Source: Diphasiastrum complanatum (lineage: Eukaryota > Streptophyta > Lycopodiopsida > Lycopodiales > Lycopodiaceae). From it: DNA of 64,000 nt. The notes beneath the pieces were generated by a model. The model had not been told where the DNA came from, ran no database searches, and saw only the letters and a program-made list of their open reading frames with translations. A program made the translations under genes and the position numbers. Positions 30,552-41,754 of the stretch are shown piece by piece. Position 1 is the stretch's first letter. Each line of letters opens with the position of its first letter. The DNA is taken from NCBI GenBank assembly GCA_029204225.1, contig CM055103.1, forward strand, positions 42,367,368-42,431,367. Direction: 5' to 3'.

Positions 30552-32025
30552 ATGATAGACAACACATTTTATGCATTTTGATTGAGTCATGTGTAGTTTA
30601 GAGTTTTGACCAACGCCAGTCAACGAAATGTTATGGATAGACATGCTTGCTTCACCATATCCCAATTACATATTACATATTCAATTTTAACTTATTATAT
30701 ATTGTGGTTGTTTGAGCTTCTTGTAAAAGGTGTAGATGCAACCATCAAAACGAAGTATGGAAAGCTAGGGTTTTTGTAAGGTAACTCCATTCTATGTTAA
30801 ACAACTCTATCCAAAAAAATAATGATGCTAATAACTCGTGTGTCACCTTGTAAATTCTTGTGGGTATTATATTAGGAAAGTGTCATATCAAATGATATAT
30901 ATGGTGAATGTCTACCTCCTGAAGGAGTTTAGCACAACATGAACATGAAGGCCAAAAAGTCTAGGAGTTCAAGCTCAAAATTGGGGCCTATTGTTTGTGA
31001 TATCTTAGACACCAAAAAAGTCAAACCAAGTGAACTTGTACCTGCATTCTTGGAATACAACTTGATCAAACCCCTCCTGAAAAGTATTATGAGCATTGGA
31101 TGAGGGTTAAGTTTCTCAATCAGCATATTAAGGTCCAAAAGTGGAGTCTTAACCATATAAACTGTAATGATCACATGCAGGCTGCATATTTCTTATAGCC
31201 TGTATTATCAGGGTTGTGCAACATGTGTTACATTATCTAGTTTGTGCATAAAAAAAAACACCATTATGCATTCATCTGAAAGATATCAGTAGGAATAGAA
31301 TGAAATTTACGAGTTCGGTAGCATGTTCAGCTCAAGATTATATCAAATAGCTACGAGGCAAATCGGTTTCATGAACAAAGACAGGAGGCTTAGGTAAGTG
31401 GAACTTTGAAATTTCACTTCTGATTTTTTTAAAAATATGTGAGCTTCATACAACAAAAGAAGCACGTGAAGATGCGATGTATCTTTCCAACTGTAAGAAA
31501 CTTTACAAAATGACAAATTGCTTGATCTCAACTGTTACAATTATTTTACGGACTTCCAGTAAGCTTGATAATAGTTCTAGGGGTTATCTATCTTTCTGAT
31601 TCTGAGAAAGTAGAGCTGTAGGTTTATCTATGTTACATGTCTGCCTGGTTGTCCGACATTTAAACCAGTAGCACTTCAACCTTGGCAGGAGTCAGTCAGA
31701 TATAATTTAACAACATACTCAGATATAATTTTGGCTTTTGCAGTTGCCAACTTCAATTTGTCTCTAAAAGAAACTCAGAACTGAAGTATGGCTTTTCTGA
31801 TATCTCTAGTGACATAAAATACATCATCCTAAACTGACAAAAGTAGAAAGGTTTTGAAAGAAAATGAGCAGCACAATCTGTAATAGCTCTTTAATATAAA
31901 TAATCCAATTCTAGCCATGCTGAATGCTAGCAATCTTACAAACTAAGGTTGCAAACAATGTAAACAGATTGAAACATTCAGAATCTTCTGGAGGAAGCTC
32001 TCATGCAAAATATGATATGTATCAT
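30549..32025. other. unassigned sequence downstream of the host gene
   Basis: No family recognised. The minus-strand frame 30,929-31,174 (81 codons) has no known motif. The part next to 32,025 probably includes the 3' untranslated region of the minus-strand gene ending at 32,026. Confidence 0.35.
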
Positions 32026-32439
32026 TCATTTATCAACTTGCTTGGGTCTCCGATGTTTCTTATGAGAATTCCCAGCATGTGAGGTGCCAGTCCTTGGAGT
32101 AGGCTTGCTGGTCTTCTTTGCGCTTCTTTCAAATCAGAACACAAAAGATTAGATGCTAGCACAATGCCAGTGAGATTATATTTTAAATGCAAGATCATGA
32201 GAAACCTGCTCTTACTATGTTAACGTCAGCAACAAAACAATTTTCAAAGAACAATGAAAAACATACCCAAAATGTGAGGAAAACAAAAGTAGGATACCCA
32301 AAGCTGGCAGCAATAGCAAGGCAGAGGCCTGTTGGCAATCGACCATAGGTCAGTCATTTTTAAACCAAACCTAAGGAAATCCGCAAAAGCAGAACTACCT
32401 CAATGTACAAGGCTCTCTGCCACTTGTCATAACGTCCAT
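32026..32439 (-). CDS. last three recognised exons of a plant coiled-coil membrane protein
   Basis: Three short exons with GT/AG borders: 32,399-32,439, 32,267-32,328 and 32,026-32,125 (stop TGA at 32,026-32,028). They join in frame: GRYDKWQRALYIE, then a hydrophobic helix ASALLLLPALGILLLFSSHF, then a basic tail (AKKTSKPTPR, NSHKKHRRPKQVDK). A single C-terminal membrane helix plus Lys/Arg-rich tail matches my recollection of the end of the plant family annotated as myosin-heavy-chain-like or DNA-repair ATPase-related (Arabidopsis AT4G31340/AT2G24420). The matching upstream exons are at 45,698-46,204. The first exon begins in phase 1, so a small exon of 3n+1 bases is still missing in between. 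The role of the family is not well defined. The last acceptor could also be three bases downstream. Confidence 0.55.
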
Positions 32440-33478
32440 CTACAAAGGCCATTTACTTGAATATTATCATTGGCATACTCCCGAGAAGCAGAGTTTAACA
32501 TGCACCTAACCATAATAAAGTTTACAATGAATCTTTTTATGAAAGCAGATACTAACATTATCACCTGAAAATTAGAAACAACTCTGGATACAGTCAGCTT
32601 CAAAGCACTTGAATTATGATCTTAACACGGGGGGAGAGAATGTGTGTGCTGTATCAATTAGAAAAGCTCTTTAAATATGAAATATAATTGATTCGCTAAG
32701 CTAGTGATGATGATATGAGCAAACTACGTGGTATATTTGTTTCAGCACATCATCCTAATAGTTACAACAAATCACTTCTGATACTATTTGACCATGATGA
32801 GGGTACTGTTCTTCTTAGACAATATTACTGATAGCATGTCCACCAATAACAGCTCAATTATGGTAGTCTTCAGCCCCTGATGCCTTCATTGTTATGATAT
32901 TCTTCAGTTATGTTATCCATATGGCTGGCAACGTACATATTATTTGTTTACAGTACCATTGTCATCAGCATATTGCTTACAAGACTCATTGCGATGCCTT
33001 TCTTTGGCATTTTTGGGCCATGCGTATAGCTCAAAAAAGTTTCAGCAGCTATTTTCAGTTATAAGGATTTTGTTCATGTTGCAGCTTATACTTTGATACG
33101 TCTTTGTGGAATATGAAGCTTCTGGTTTGATATTGACATGAAATCTGCAAGATCTTTGAAATGTGTTTTGTTACTTTGGTCCTTGTTTTCATCCATTGTT
33201 TATATTTGAGACTCGCTGGGTTAGCAATCAACTACTACAGCACAGACCCTCTTGGGACCCAGTAAACCTATCATGGTACCCTATGAAAGATTCCCTCGCA
33301 GCCTTATAGAACAACATATTAGTAGAGTTAGTAGCAAGCACCACAGTTCATTGATTTGATGCTCTGGATTCCTTTGTTAATTGTTGAACTGCGGTTCTTT
33401 GCAGGAGATATGCAGTCTCGCATCGCATCTTTCTTCTCCAGATCGAAGCCATCGGATAGATGCAGAGGTAGAATCAGA
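32440..33478. other. probable intron sequence
   Basis: No repeat or coding signal recognised; AT-rich. It lies inside the proposed long gap between exons of the minus-strand host gene and could contain the missing small exon. Confidence 0.4.
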
Positions 33479-33899
33479 GGAATAAGGTGGTCATTCCTTT
33501 GAAACATATCCACCTTTGAAACATATTGACCAAAGATGATGCTGACAGGTTATCAGCCTTAGGAGTCACACATCAACGCGCATCTACTCACTCCTCTCAA
33601 CATATAATACATACAACATTATCTATAGCAACCACAGCTTCTATAACTACAATTTGTTTACCGCTGCCTCAAGATGTCACAGTACAATATTTTCTTAGGA
33701 ATAAGGTGGTCATTCCTTTGAAACATATTGACCATAGATGATGCTGACAGGTTATCAGCCTTAGGAGTCACACATCAACGCGCATCTACTCACTCCTCTC
33801 AACATATAATACATACAACATTATCTATAGCAACCACAGCTTCTATAACTACAATTTGTTTACCACTGCCTCTAGATGTCACAGTACAATATTTTCTTA
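33479..33899. repeat. tandem duplication of about 202 bp
   Basis: Unit 1 is 33,479-33,697 and unit 2 is 33,698-33,899. Both start GGAATAAGGTGGTCATTCC and end ATATTTTCTTA, with only a few base differences. Unit 1 carries an extra short internal duplication around CCTTTGAAACATAT. Both give the same roughly 60-codon open frame, but no family is recognised. Confidence 0.9.
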
Positions 33900-34199
33900 C
33901 TGTTGGATAGACTTAGGAACATTTGTGATAGTTATTTACTAATTTCGTGTTGCATCATCATTATATTCTATTCCCATTATACAATTTAGTCCCGATACTG
34001 GACACTTGAGCAGTGAGTGCACACAATAGCCTTTAAAAAAGAATAAAAAAAGAACTGCCCCAGTGAAAAAAAGTAGTTGTTTTCACATATGATGTCAGAG
34101 AAACTAAAAAAAACTCATTTCAAACAGCTTACTTCTTAGTACTGCTCATATAACACAAACTAGTCACTACAATGGCAAGTGATGATTCATGGGCAATGA
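33900..34199. other. non-coding spacer
   Basis: Nothing recognised apart from the word TGAGTGCACACAATA occurring twice, near 34,013 and 34,198. Confidence 0.4.
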
Positions 34200-34870
34200 G
34201 TGCACACAATACTTAGTTTCAAGTCCAAACTCGAAACTTACCAGTTATATAGCTTGACGTAGTCATGACATATACCCATATCTTCCTAGAATAATCATCC
34301 ACAAACTCTATAATAACCTGCTCCACCATGAGCCTTTATTTTCGTAGGACCACACAAATCTGTAAAACAGGTTCTAAATTGATTCTTGCTCTAGTTGTAA
34401 TAGAATAAATTTTTTGTTTATGATGTTTTCCAAAGACACAACCTTCGCAGAACTTGTGATGTGATATGACTTGAGGTAAACCTGTAACCATATTAAATTT
34501 TCTCAAAACTTGTAGACTAAGTATGATTCAAACGTCCAAACCTTTCATGCCATAACTTACTCATCACTTTGATAACTGCAATTCCCGTGTGATGACTTAT
34601 CACCTGAGCCTGAATTTTTCTTTATGCAAAGTACATAAAGAACTTCCTGAATATCACCAATCTTTCTTGAAGGTCATTGGATATGTACCTTCCCAACACC
34701 GTTGATGTCGTAAGTATAATTGTCTCCCAACTTGACATTTGTACCATCATCTGGTTGTTGAAAACTAGATAACTAATGCCATCGAGTTGTCATATGCTTT
34801 GATGCACCTGCAACTCCAACAGCCTAAACAATCGCCAAACATTTGATAGCTCTTACCTGCTATTTTGGTT
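34200..34870 (-). pseudogene. copia protease-to-integrase relic
   Basis: Minus-strand translation in several frames gives a protease-like GASKHMTTRW near 34,780, VKLGDNYTYDINGVGKVHI near 34,720, GDIQEVLYVL near 34,650, then TDLCGPTKIKAHGGAGYY near 34,340 and VDDYSRKIWVYVMT near 34,285. The order (PR, pre-INT, INT core) is typical copia. It is cut at its 5' side by the plus-strand LTR starting at 34,922. Confidence 0.65.
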
Positions 34871-34921
34871 CTCGGGCATGTGGCATCCCTACATGGTTGG
34901 CCAAGTCACCTTGGACCCAAG

Positions 34922-35233
34922 TGTTGGATTTCTATCCTCTCCATCCCTATCTCTCTGCTAATCTAGATCCATTCACTAGCTGTTGTAAATACTTGTACAG
35001 TCGCATACTCTGCAGAAATACACTTGTTTTCTGACAGTCTGCAGAAATACAAAAGAATCGATGACAGTGTCTCCCCAATTGTTCAGACACCTTCGACTAT
35101 TCGGTCATCCATGATTATTCGGCCATCTTCGATTGTTTGACCATCCTCAATAGTTCGACCACCTCAGACCATTTGACCAGATTCGATAATTCGGCCATAC
35201 TCGAACAATCGGCCGCAATCCAACTATCGGCGG
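34922..35233 (+). mobile_element. truncated copia LTR (left copy)
   Basis: TGTTGGATTTCTATCC... aligns with the LTR at 36,118 up to the shared word CTATCGGCGGAT, where it breaks and joins pol in mid-RT. It includes the TTCGGCCAT subrepeats also present in the right copy. Confidence 0.85.
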
Positions 35234-36105
35234 ATACTCAAATCCACAGAGACAGAAGCAGAAGACTTCTTTATATCACCCAGCAAAGGTGCTTCTATAA
35301 TTTGCTGACGAAATTCAATTTCATAAATTGCAAGTTTGTACATAATCCCATGGATCCAGGTCTAAAATTATCCAAGGAGCAATGCCCTCAAACCAATGAG
35401 GAGAAGGCCGAAATGAAGGGATATCCATATCAATCAATCATCGGATTCCTGATGTATGCAATGATCTCTACCAGGCCCGATCTTGCATACGCCATCAGTT
35501 CCTTGAGCCAATATATGGACAACCCTGGTATGATCCACTGGAAAGCTCTTTTCAGAGTAATCAAATATGTACGAGCTACTATTGACCTCTGTATCTGCTA
35601 TGGTGATGACGATTCATCCGATATCCATACACTTCATGGATATACAGATGCAAATTGAGCAGGTGATATCAACACCAGAAGATCGACTTCTGGATTTGTC
35701 TTCATGTTCATTAATGGTCCAATATCTTGGAATAGTCGAAAACAAACCTCCATTGCAATGTCATCTACAGAATCTGAGTACATTGCAGCCTCTCAAGCTA
35801 CTAAAGAGGCGATTTGGTTGAGGAATTTATTGTCTGATATTGGTCTCAAACAATCTGCTCCAACAATTATTCAGTGCGACAATCAGAGTGCCATTGCATT
35901 ATCGATCAATCCTGGATTTCACTCTAGGAGCAAGCACATCGAGAGTAAGTACTGCTACATCAGGAGCAAAATACTCAACAAGGTTTGAAGTTTTGCGTAA
36001 CCCAATACATGGTAGCTGATATATTTACAAAAGGGTTAAATCATGAAGCACACAAAATTTTTTGTGTTATCTTGAATTTGAAAATCAAGGCAGTCAAGGA
36101 TCCAG
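35234..36105 (+). pseudogene. copia RT end and RNase H
   Basis: Starts IQIHRDRSRRLLYITQQRC (end of RT), then YQSIIGFLMYAMISTRPDLAYAIS, a stop at the first RNase H Asp region (GYTDAN then TGA at 35,656), SSTESEYIAASQATKEAIWL and QCDNQSAIALSINPGFHSR. It lies between two copies of the same LTR, so it is a deletion derivative that keeps only the last third of pol. Close relative of the lineage at 3,505-8,223. Confidence 0.85.
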
Positions 36106-36117
36106 ATTAAGGGTTGG
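36106..36117 (+). other. polypurine tract
   Basis: ATTAAGGGTTGG directly before the LTR start TGCTGG, matching ATTAAGGGGCGG before the LTR at 8,236. Confidence 0.65.
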
Positions 36118-37092
36118 TGCTGGATTTCTATCCTCTCCATCCCTATCTCTCTTCTAATCTAGATCCATTCACTAGCTATTGTAAATACTTGTACAGTCGC
36201 ATACTCTGCTTTTCTGACAGTCTGCAGAAATACAAAATAATCGATGACAGTGTCTCCCTGATTGTTCGGACACCTTCAACTATTTGGTCATCCATGATTA
36301 TTCGGCCATCTTCGATTGTTCGGCCATCCTCGATAGTTCGACCACCTCGGACCATCTGACCAGATTCGATTATTCGGCCATATTCGAACAATCAACCGCA
36401 ATCCGACTATCGGCGGATCATCAACAAGTACCTTCGTCACGACGGCAGAATCCCCAACAGACTCGAGTACTGTCCGAATACGACTGCCAACAGCACGTAG
36501 TGCCTTAATCCTAATTGTAAAGTATAGATTAAACATTCTTTCAATCAATTAGTCGTGTGTATATATCCAGCAACTTATCAATTGCTTGGTTAAGCTCCAC
36601 AGACATTGAACAAGCTCAATCATTTATCGAGCAATCGAACATCTTGAGCAAAATTGTTTTGTTCTCTCTCTCTGTTATTACAGGGTATTGATTCAGGAAG
36701 AACGTGACTCTGTCTGCATTCAAACTGTATATTCTTCACGACTGAATAATCATTGTTCCATAATCTAGGTCATGTATTCTGTGATTGAATGCTCATTTTA
36801 TTCATATACAGATTTCTTCTTGCTTGCAGATAAACTTATTCATAGATTAAATTGTTCATATGATTTTATAGTTGATGTCCATTTGTCACTCTAATTTCCG
36901 CACCTAATATGCTTCCGCAAAGCTTTGGAATTGATTGCATCGATCCATTAACTTCGAAGCTGTGATCAAGTAGGGTAGACTTCGATCTGTCGAAGTCGGT
37001 CTGAATCCGATAGACGTAGCTGCATGCACCGAGGATTCTGTGCGCCCGCCTTCCGTTGCCCCGCGACATATCGTCCAACCCCAACACCAACA
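36118..37092 (+). mobile_element. copia 3' LTR
   Basis: Begins TGCTGGATTTCTATCC after the polypurine tract and ends CCCCAACACCAACA. Its first 300 bases repeat 34,922-35,233. Between 36,285 and 36,400 it contains diverged tandem units around TTCGGCCATCTTCGAT. Confidence 0.75.
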
Positions 37093-37589
37093 ATACCCAA
37101 ACTACTGAACAACACCTATTGGAGTCTACTGGTTACCAACCCTGTGCACCGTCACGCTTAGTAGTGGAATGACTGTCCATTCCGATCGACTGTCAACTAA
37201 CCCTAGCCCCCGCCCATATAGCACAACTAGTGGCTCTATCAATGGCATGATGGTCACGCGTCGCTACACATACCCACAGCGTGCGTCTTTACACTATGTC
37301 AACGACTGATATAGTCAAATGGACAAAGAGAAACTAAATTTGGACAAAGAGAAACTTTTCACAAGATTATGCCACCATCTTTCAAGATCAACTCCACTCA
37401 TGTAGCCACCACTAACTAAACTTTATTCTTTTTGCTAATCTTCACACCTTGATGAATTCTAATCTGCCGAAGGCAACCTCGCATAACATGAGTTGAGTAA
37501 GGATGCAACACTTGACATAAGATAAATTTAATATTTAATGGCCAGTCAAATATACTATATATGGTGTATAACCTTCACATCATAGTTGC
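37093..37589. other. non-coding spacer
   Basis: No recognisable coding or repeat structure; lies inside the proposed host-gene intron. Confidence 0.4.
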
Positions 37590-37886
37590 CCAGAAACGCG
37601 TTTCTGGAGAAAAACATTTCTAGAAACGCGTTTCTGGATCCAGAATCGCTGGAAAAAAATCAGAAACAGGTCTTTAAAAATTCAATGGGGATTGACAGAA
37701 TCCAACAAAGACTGCTGCACCTAAACTGGACCACACTGTAACCGAAACACTTGGCAACCTACATAAATGCAATGCCCTTGATTAGAGCTTTAATTTGATA
37801 CCCATATTGCTCACAAAAGTCAAAAAAATAAAATTTAAAAAAACGCGTTTCAGAAATGCGTTTCTGAACGCGTTTCTAGAAACGTT
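37590..37886. repeat. cluster of AGAAACGCGTTTCT palindromes
   Basis: The 14-base palindrome AGAAACGCGTTTCT occurs near 37,592 and 37,622, and diverged or half copies (AAACGCGTTTCAG, AAATGCGTTTCTG, AACGCGTTTCTAGAAACG) occupy 37,840-37,886. ACGCGT is rare elsewhere in this AT-rich sequence. Function unknown. Confidence 0.8.
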
Positions 37887-40333
37887 GTGCATCTATGCTT
37901 CACATTCTATTTGCAATACCATGTTCTATGATAAAAAAAATCAAAATTGTCAGCTGCCAACCCTCATTCTGCCCATATGCAGCATCTTCTTATTCCACAT
38001 GCCAGAGTTGGGGCTAATTTCTTTATCCTCAACTATCTTGGTGAATAACTTGTGCCAAAACAAGCATTGAATATTGAAAGTTCTTAACATGGAAATAAAA
38101 ATTTGATTTAATTTGAAGAACCTCAAAATAGCTAACTGCAGCAGAAAATAAAATAAAAAAACTCAACATTTATCAACATAAACATATTCCTGTTGTTAAG
38201 AATAAACTTATATGATTTATCTCAGCAGAACCAGTGCATGATATTGGAATGATGTGCATGCAAATGGATATTGGATGAAATAGACAACCTACTGACATAT
38301 TTTCAGAAAACGACAATTGTTTTAATAGAAAGCACACAAAACATAAAAATATCAAGGTTTAGGACAGAGATAGTTGTTACTGTAGGCAAAGTATTAGTCT
38401 TACTGGAACTGAGACAATCTAGACCAGCAGATTTTTTTAAGGACTATAGGAGGACCCAATTCTCTAGTTGTGGAGCGCCATCCCATTCACCGAGGTCAAG
38501 CTCACTATTTCGATTACATGGCAACCACAAGTACAAGATCTATCTATCCTGGTGTGACAACAGGAATGGACGTATCAAGCCTACACGTGTTCAACCAACT
38601 CCACAATGTAGCCATCAAAATTAAAGCTTACACATGTCCTTCATGTCATATTGTATCCTTGATTTAAACTATGAACAATGTCATAGGTGCACAAAAAAGA
38701 ACAGTTCGAAGATTTAATTGATGCCGTGCAGCGGTGGAAATTGTAAAATAGGAAATTTGGAAGCATGATACGAAGGAGCCTTAATCTAAACTTAGATCAA
38801 TGATAACAAGGGACAACATTCAATAAATGGTATTGTACATAAATGTAGTTTTTCCAGTTCACACTTGGATATTTCACTATAGCAAAAGTTAGTTTTGTTC
38901 ATGGTGCACAGCAAGTCACTCTCATTTGAAGTTTGTGACTATTCCAACTATATGGTATACCCCAGTTTGAAGATATTCCAAGTAGCTAGAAGTCGAACTT
39001 TTCTTAAGAACAACGTACAAAATATACAATCTCCTTGTTCTTCAACACAGACTCGTCAACATCTCTGGTCAGATTAATCTATCCTAGAGCTCAGCAAACT
39101 TGACAGTCTTGCTATGTTGGCTCTGAAGGGGTTGGCCAGAAGTAAGAGCAGCATGGATGCCAGTTAGATATAGCTTTGAGGGATTTTGCGAGGGAAGAAG
39201 AGCTTAGGGAGGGTCCCTAAGGAGGAAGGCAGCCAGTTGACATATATCACAATAAGTTATTAGGACTCCATGATGAGAAAAAGGAACATGTAATACTTAT
39301 TGCTCATCAAATGGGTAATAAAGCAAACAAAATGTCTGAGGCATTGAACAGACCAGAAACCAGATAACCTCCTTGCTTGCCAATTTTGCTGAGTACTCAT
39401 GCCTAGATAACGCTCCCTTTATAGATCTTTGTAACTATCAGAACAAGAAGGCAATGTCACTGGACAACAATATTTAATGTGTTGACAACATTACTACCCT
39501 TTTAACAATATGCAAATGTACAATAGCAGCATTGATTGTTATCCATATTGCAACTAAAACCTTCCAGTTGTACCAATCCTCATTAGAACCCACTGGAGAC
39601 ACTTTGTACTCTTGCTAAAATAACAAGCAGTTTACAGGCTTTTATAGCCGTGAATGCATCATGAAAAGAAAGGTGCATATCCTAACAAAACTACATGATA
39701 GCCTTAGGACAGCATCATTACACCTCTGAAAACGAGCATGCAACGTATTGGCCAATAATTTTGTGAAAATCCACAAAATTAGTCCAAAAACCATCAAAAA
39801 ACCATGTTTTTTGACCAATTTTTTGTGGATCAAATCTACAATCAAGTGCAATCAGACCTAAATCTCTATAAGTCAATTACATGCAAGCACTACAAGTTCT
39901 AATTTCAGTCAATTATGGTTCTTATAGCCCATTTCTAGTCCAAAAACCCCAATTTTTGGCTAAAAATCACTATCTAAGCACCCTTTTGACTTTTCAACCA
40001 ACATGCAATCATTAGATCCAATCAATAATGACTGTAAAACAGCAAGTACAATCTGGAAAACGTACTAGATCAGTAGCTATGATAAATTCCAAGCAAAATT
40101 TTTTAATTCTAGGTGAAAAATAAAAAAAAATCGTCAAAAATTCATTGATTTCCATCAAATCCTATGGAGAAAATCCATAATCATGATTAATAGGCTGAAA
40201 TCAAACCATTTCCAGAGACGCCACTTACTTGGAGGTCAATTCCACCACCTGGAAGTACAAAGCAAGGAGGAAATACCAAAAAGCTGGGAAAAAGCAAAAA
40301 AACAACTCCACCTTCTGATTGATGTAAATCCTT
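37887..40333. other. mostly non-coding; leader of a minus-strand element on the right
   Basis: No gene recognised. The frames listed between 38.2 and 40.3 kb are short and motif-free. The part left of 40,334 should be the internal leader of the minus-strand retroelement whose primer-binding site is at 40,334, but no gag can be read. Confidence 0.4.
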
Positions 40334-40345
40334 GCTCTAATACCA
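40334..40345 (-). other. variant primer-binding site
   Basis: GCTCTAATACCA, which on the minus strand is TGGTATTAGAGC, one base from the usual initiator-methionine complement. It lies one base left of an LTR boundary (TG at 40,347). Confidence 0.6.
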
Positions 40346-40346
40346 C

Positions 40347-40720
40347 TGTAAGAATCGCCAAGTGAAGATCCGACTAGATCCTATTGCATGCAACCAAAAG
40401 GACACCTATGGAGCAAAACCACCCAACCAACAGGAAATAGCTAGTCTTTACCCTAACCACTTCATGTCATGTACTTCTAATACATCAGAGTTTATCGACA
40501 CATTAGAATATCCAATGTAAGCTTTGTAGGCCCAAAAGGAGCTATTAGCCTTAAGAACAAGGCGAATCTCTCTTTAGGCCCTCCAAAGTAATTAATAAGG
40601 ATAATAGGCCACCAAGGGCCCAAATACACTTAATAAGACTTAACAAGGGCTAACTATCTTCTAAGATAGATATGTTTAGTTAAGTTAGGGGACTTGTCTA
40701 TAAGTAGGCAAGAGACATCA
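40347..40720 (-). mobile_element. minus-strand LTR (374 bp) inserted in copia RT
   Basis: On the minus strand it runs TGATGTCTCTTGCC to GATTCTTACA, with a primer-binding site just after its end. It cuts the RT reading (STLYVKHTSDEP) of the copia to its right. No partner LTR was found in the window. Confidence 0.5.
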
Positions 40721-41754
40721 CTTTTGGGTTTTGGTTCATCTGAAGTATGCTTGACATAAAGAGTAGATTCGCTAGGACTATTAGTACCCTCGATCACAAA
40801 AGTAGGCATGTATCTTTTGATACCACATCCTCAGAGCTTGCTTCAGTCCATAAAGTGCCTTCTTGAGAAGACAAACTTTATCTTCTTGGCCTTCAACCAA
40901 AAACCAACAGGTTGTTGAAGGTACACTTCCTCATTGAGATCACCATTGAGGAATGTTGTCTTTATGTCAAGTTGCCGCAAACGCCAACCAAAGTGGGCAG
41001 CCAAAGAGGTTACTACCCTCACGATAGTCATCCGAGCAATAGGAGAAAAAGTCTCCTCATAATCAATCCCCTTTTGCTGAGCATAGCCTTTGGCAACGAG
41101 CCTTGCCTTGTACCTTTCAATGGTACCATCTGCCTTATACTTGATTTTGTATACCCATTTAGAACCAATTGCCTTCTTCCCATGAGGAAGATCAACAAGA
41201 ACCCAAATTTGGTTCTTCATAAGTGAGTCATACTCATCTTGCATCGCATCCTCCCAACAATTTATTCCCTTGGCCTGCTCATAAAAATCAGGTTCTTCCG
41301 CAATATCTCCACGAGATGTAAGAGCAAAATCTGAAAAATCAGCATAGTCCACTGATTTTGAAGAGGCACGTGTCTTTCCATCATAAAATGAACGAACTTT
41401 GTTGTCCCGCAAAGTCGACAACAGCCACCATGGGACTGTTTTGGGCTGTCCAACAGCCATGTCTCTTCTTACAATTTGTTGTCCAAGATCCTCCGACACC
41501 GCACTTGGCTGTCCAAGATCTTCCAAAACTGGTCCTTGCTGTCCAACAGTTCCTGCAGACTGATTTTGAGCAACAACGGGCGGTTCTTGATGAACATTAG
41601 GCTCTAAACTTGATGAGGTGTTGGGCAGGTCAAAACTAGTTGATTGCTGCCCCTTATCTCCAGCGATAGAAGATGGTACCAAATCTGGAAAAACTTCAAC
41701 ATTCACACTATGTGGGCTGTCCCCCTTCAAGATATGAGTTGGGGCCACATCCAA
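40721..41754 (-). pseudogene. copia linker and RT N-terminal half
   Basis: The frame 41,754-40,843 (303 codons) starts in the integrase-RT linker, rich in Ser, Pro and Gln, and enters RT at NCWEDAMQDEYDSLMKNQIW, then WVYKIKYKADGTIERYKARLV, YEETFSPIARMT and [19 protein letters not shown] frameshift near 40,890 puts [17 protein letters not shown] and STLYVKHTSDEP in other frames down to 40,721, where an LTR interrupts. The YVDD palm motif and RNase H are gone. Confidence 0.85.
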
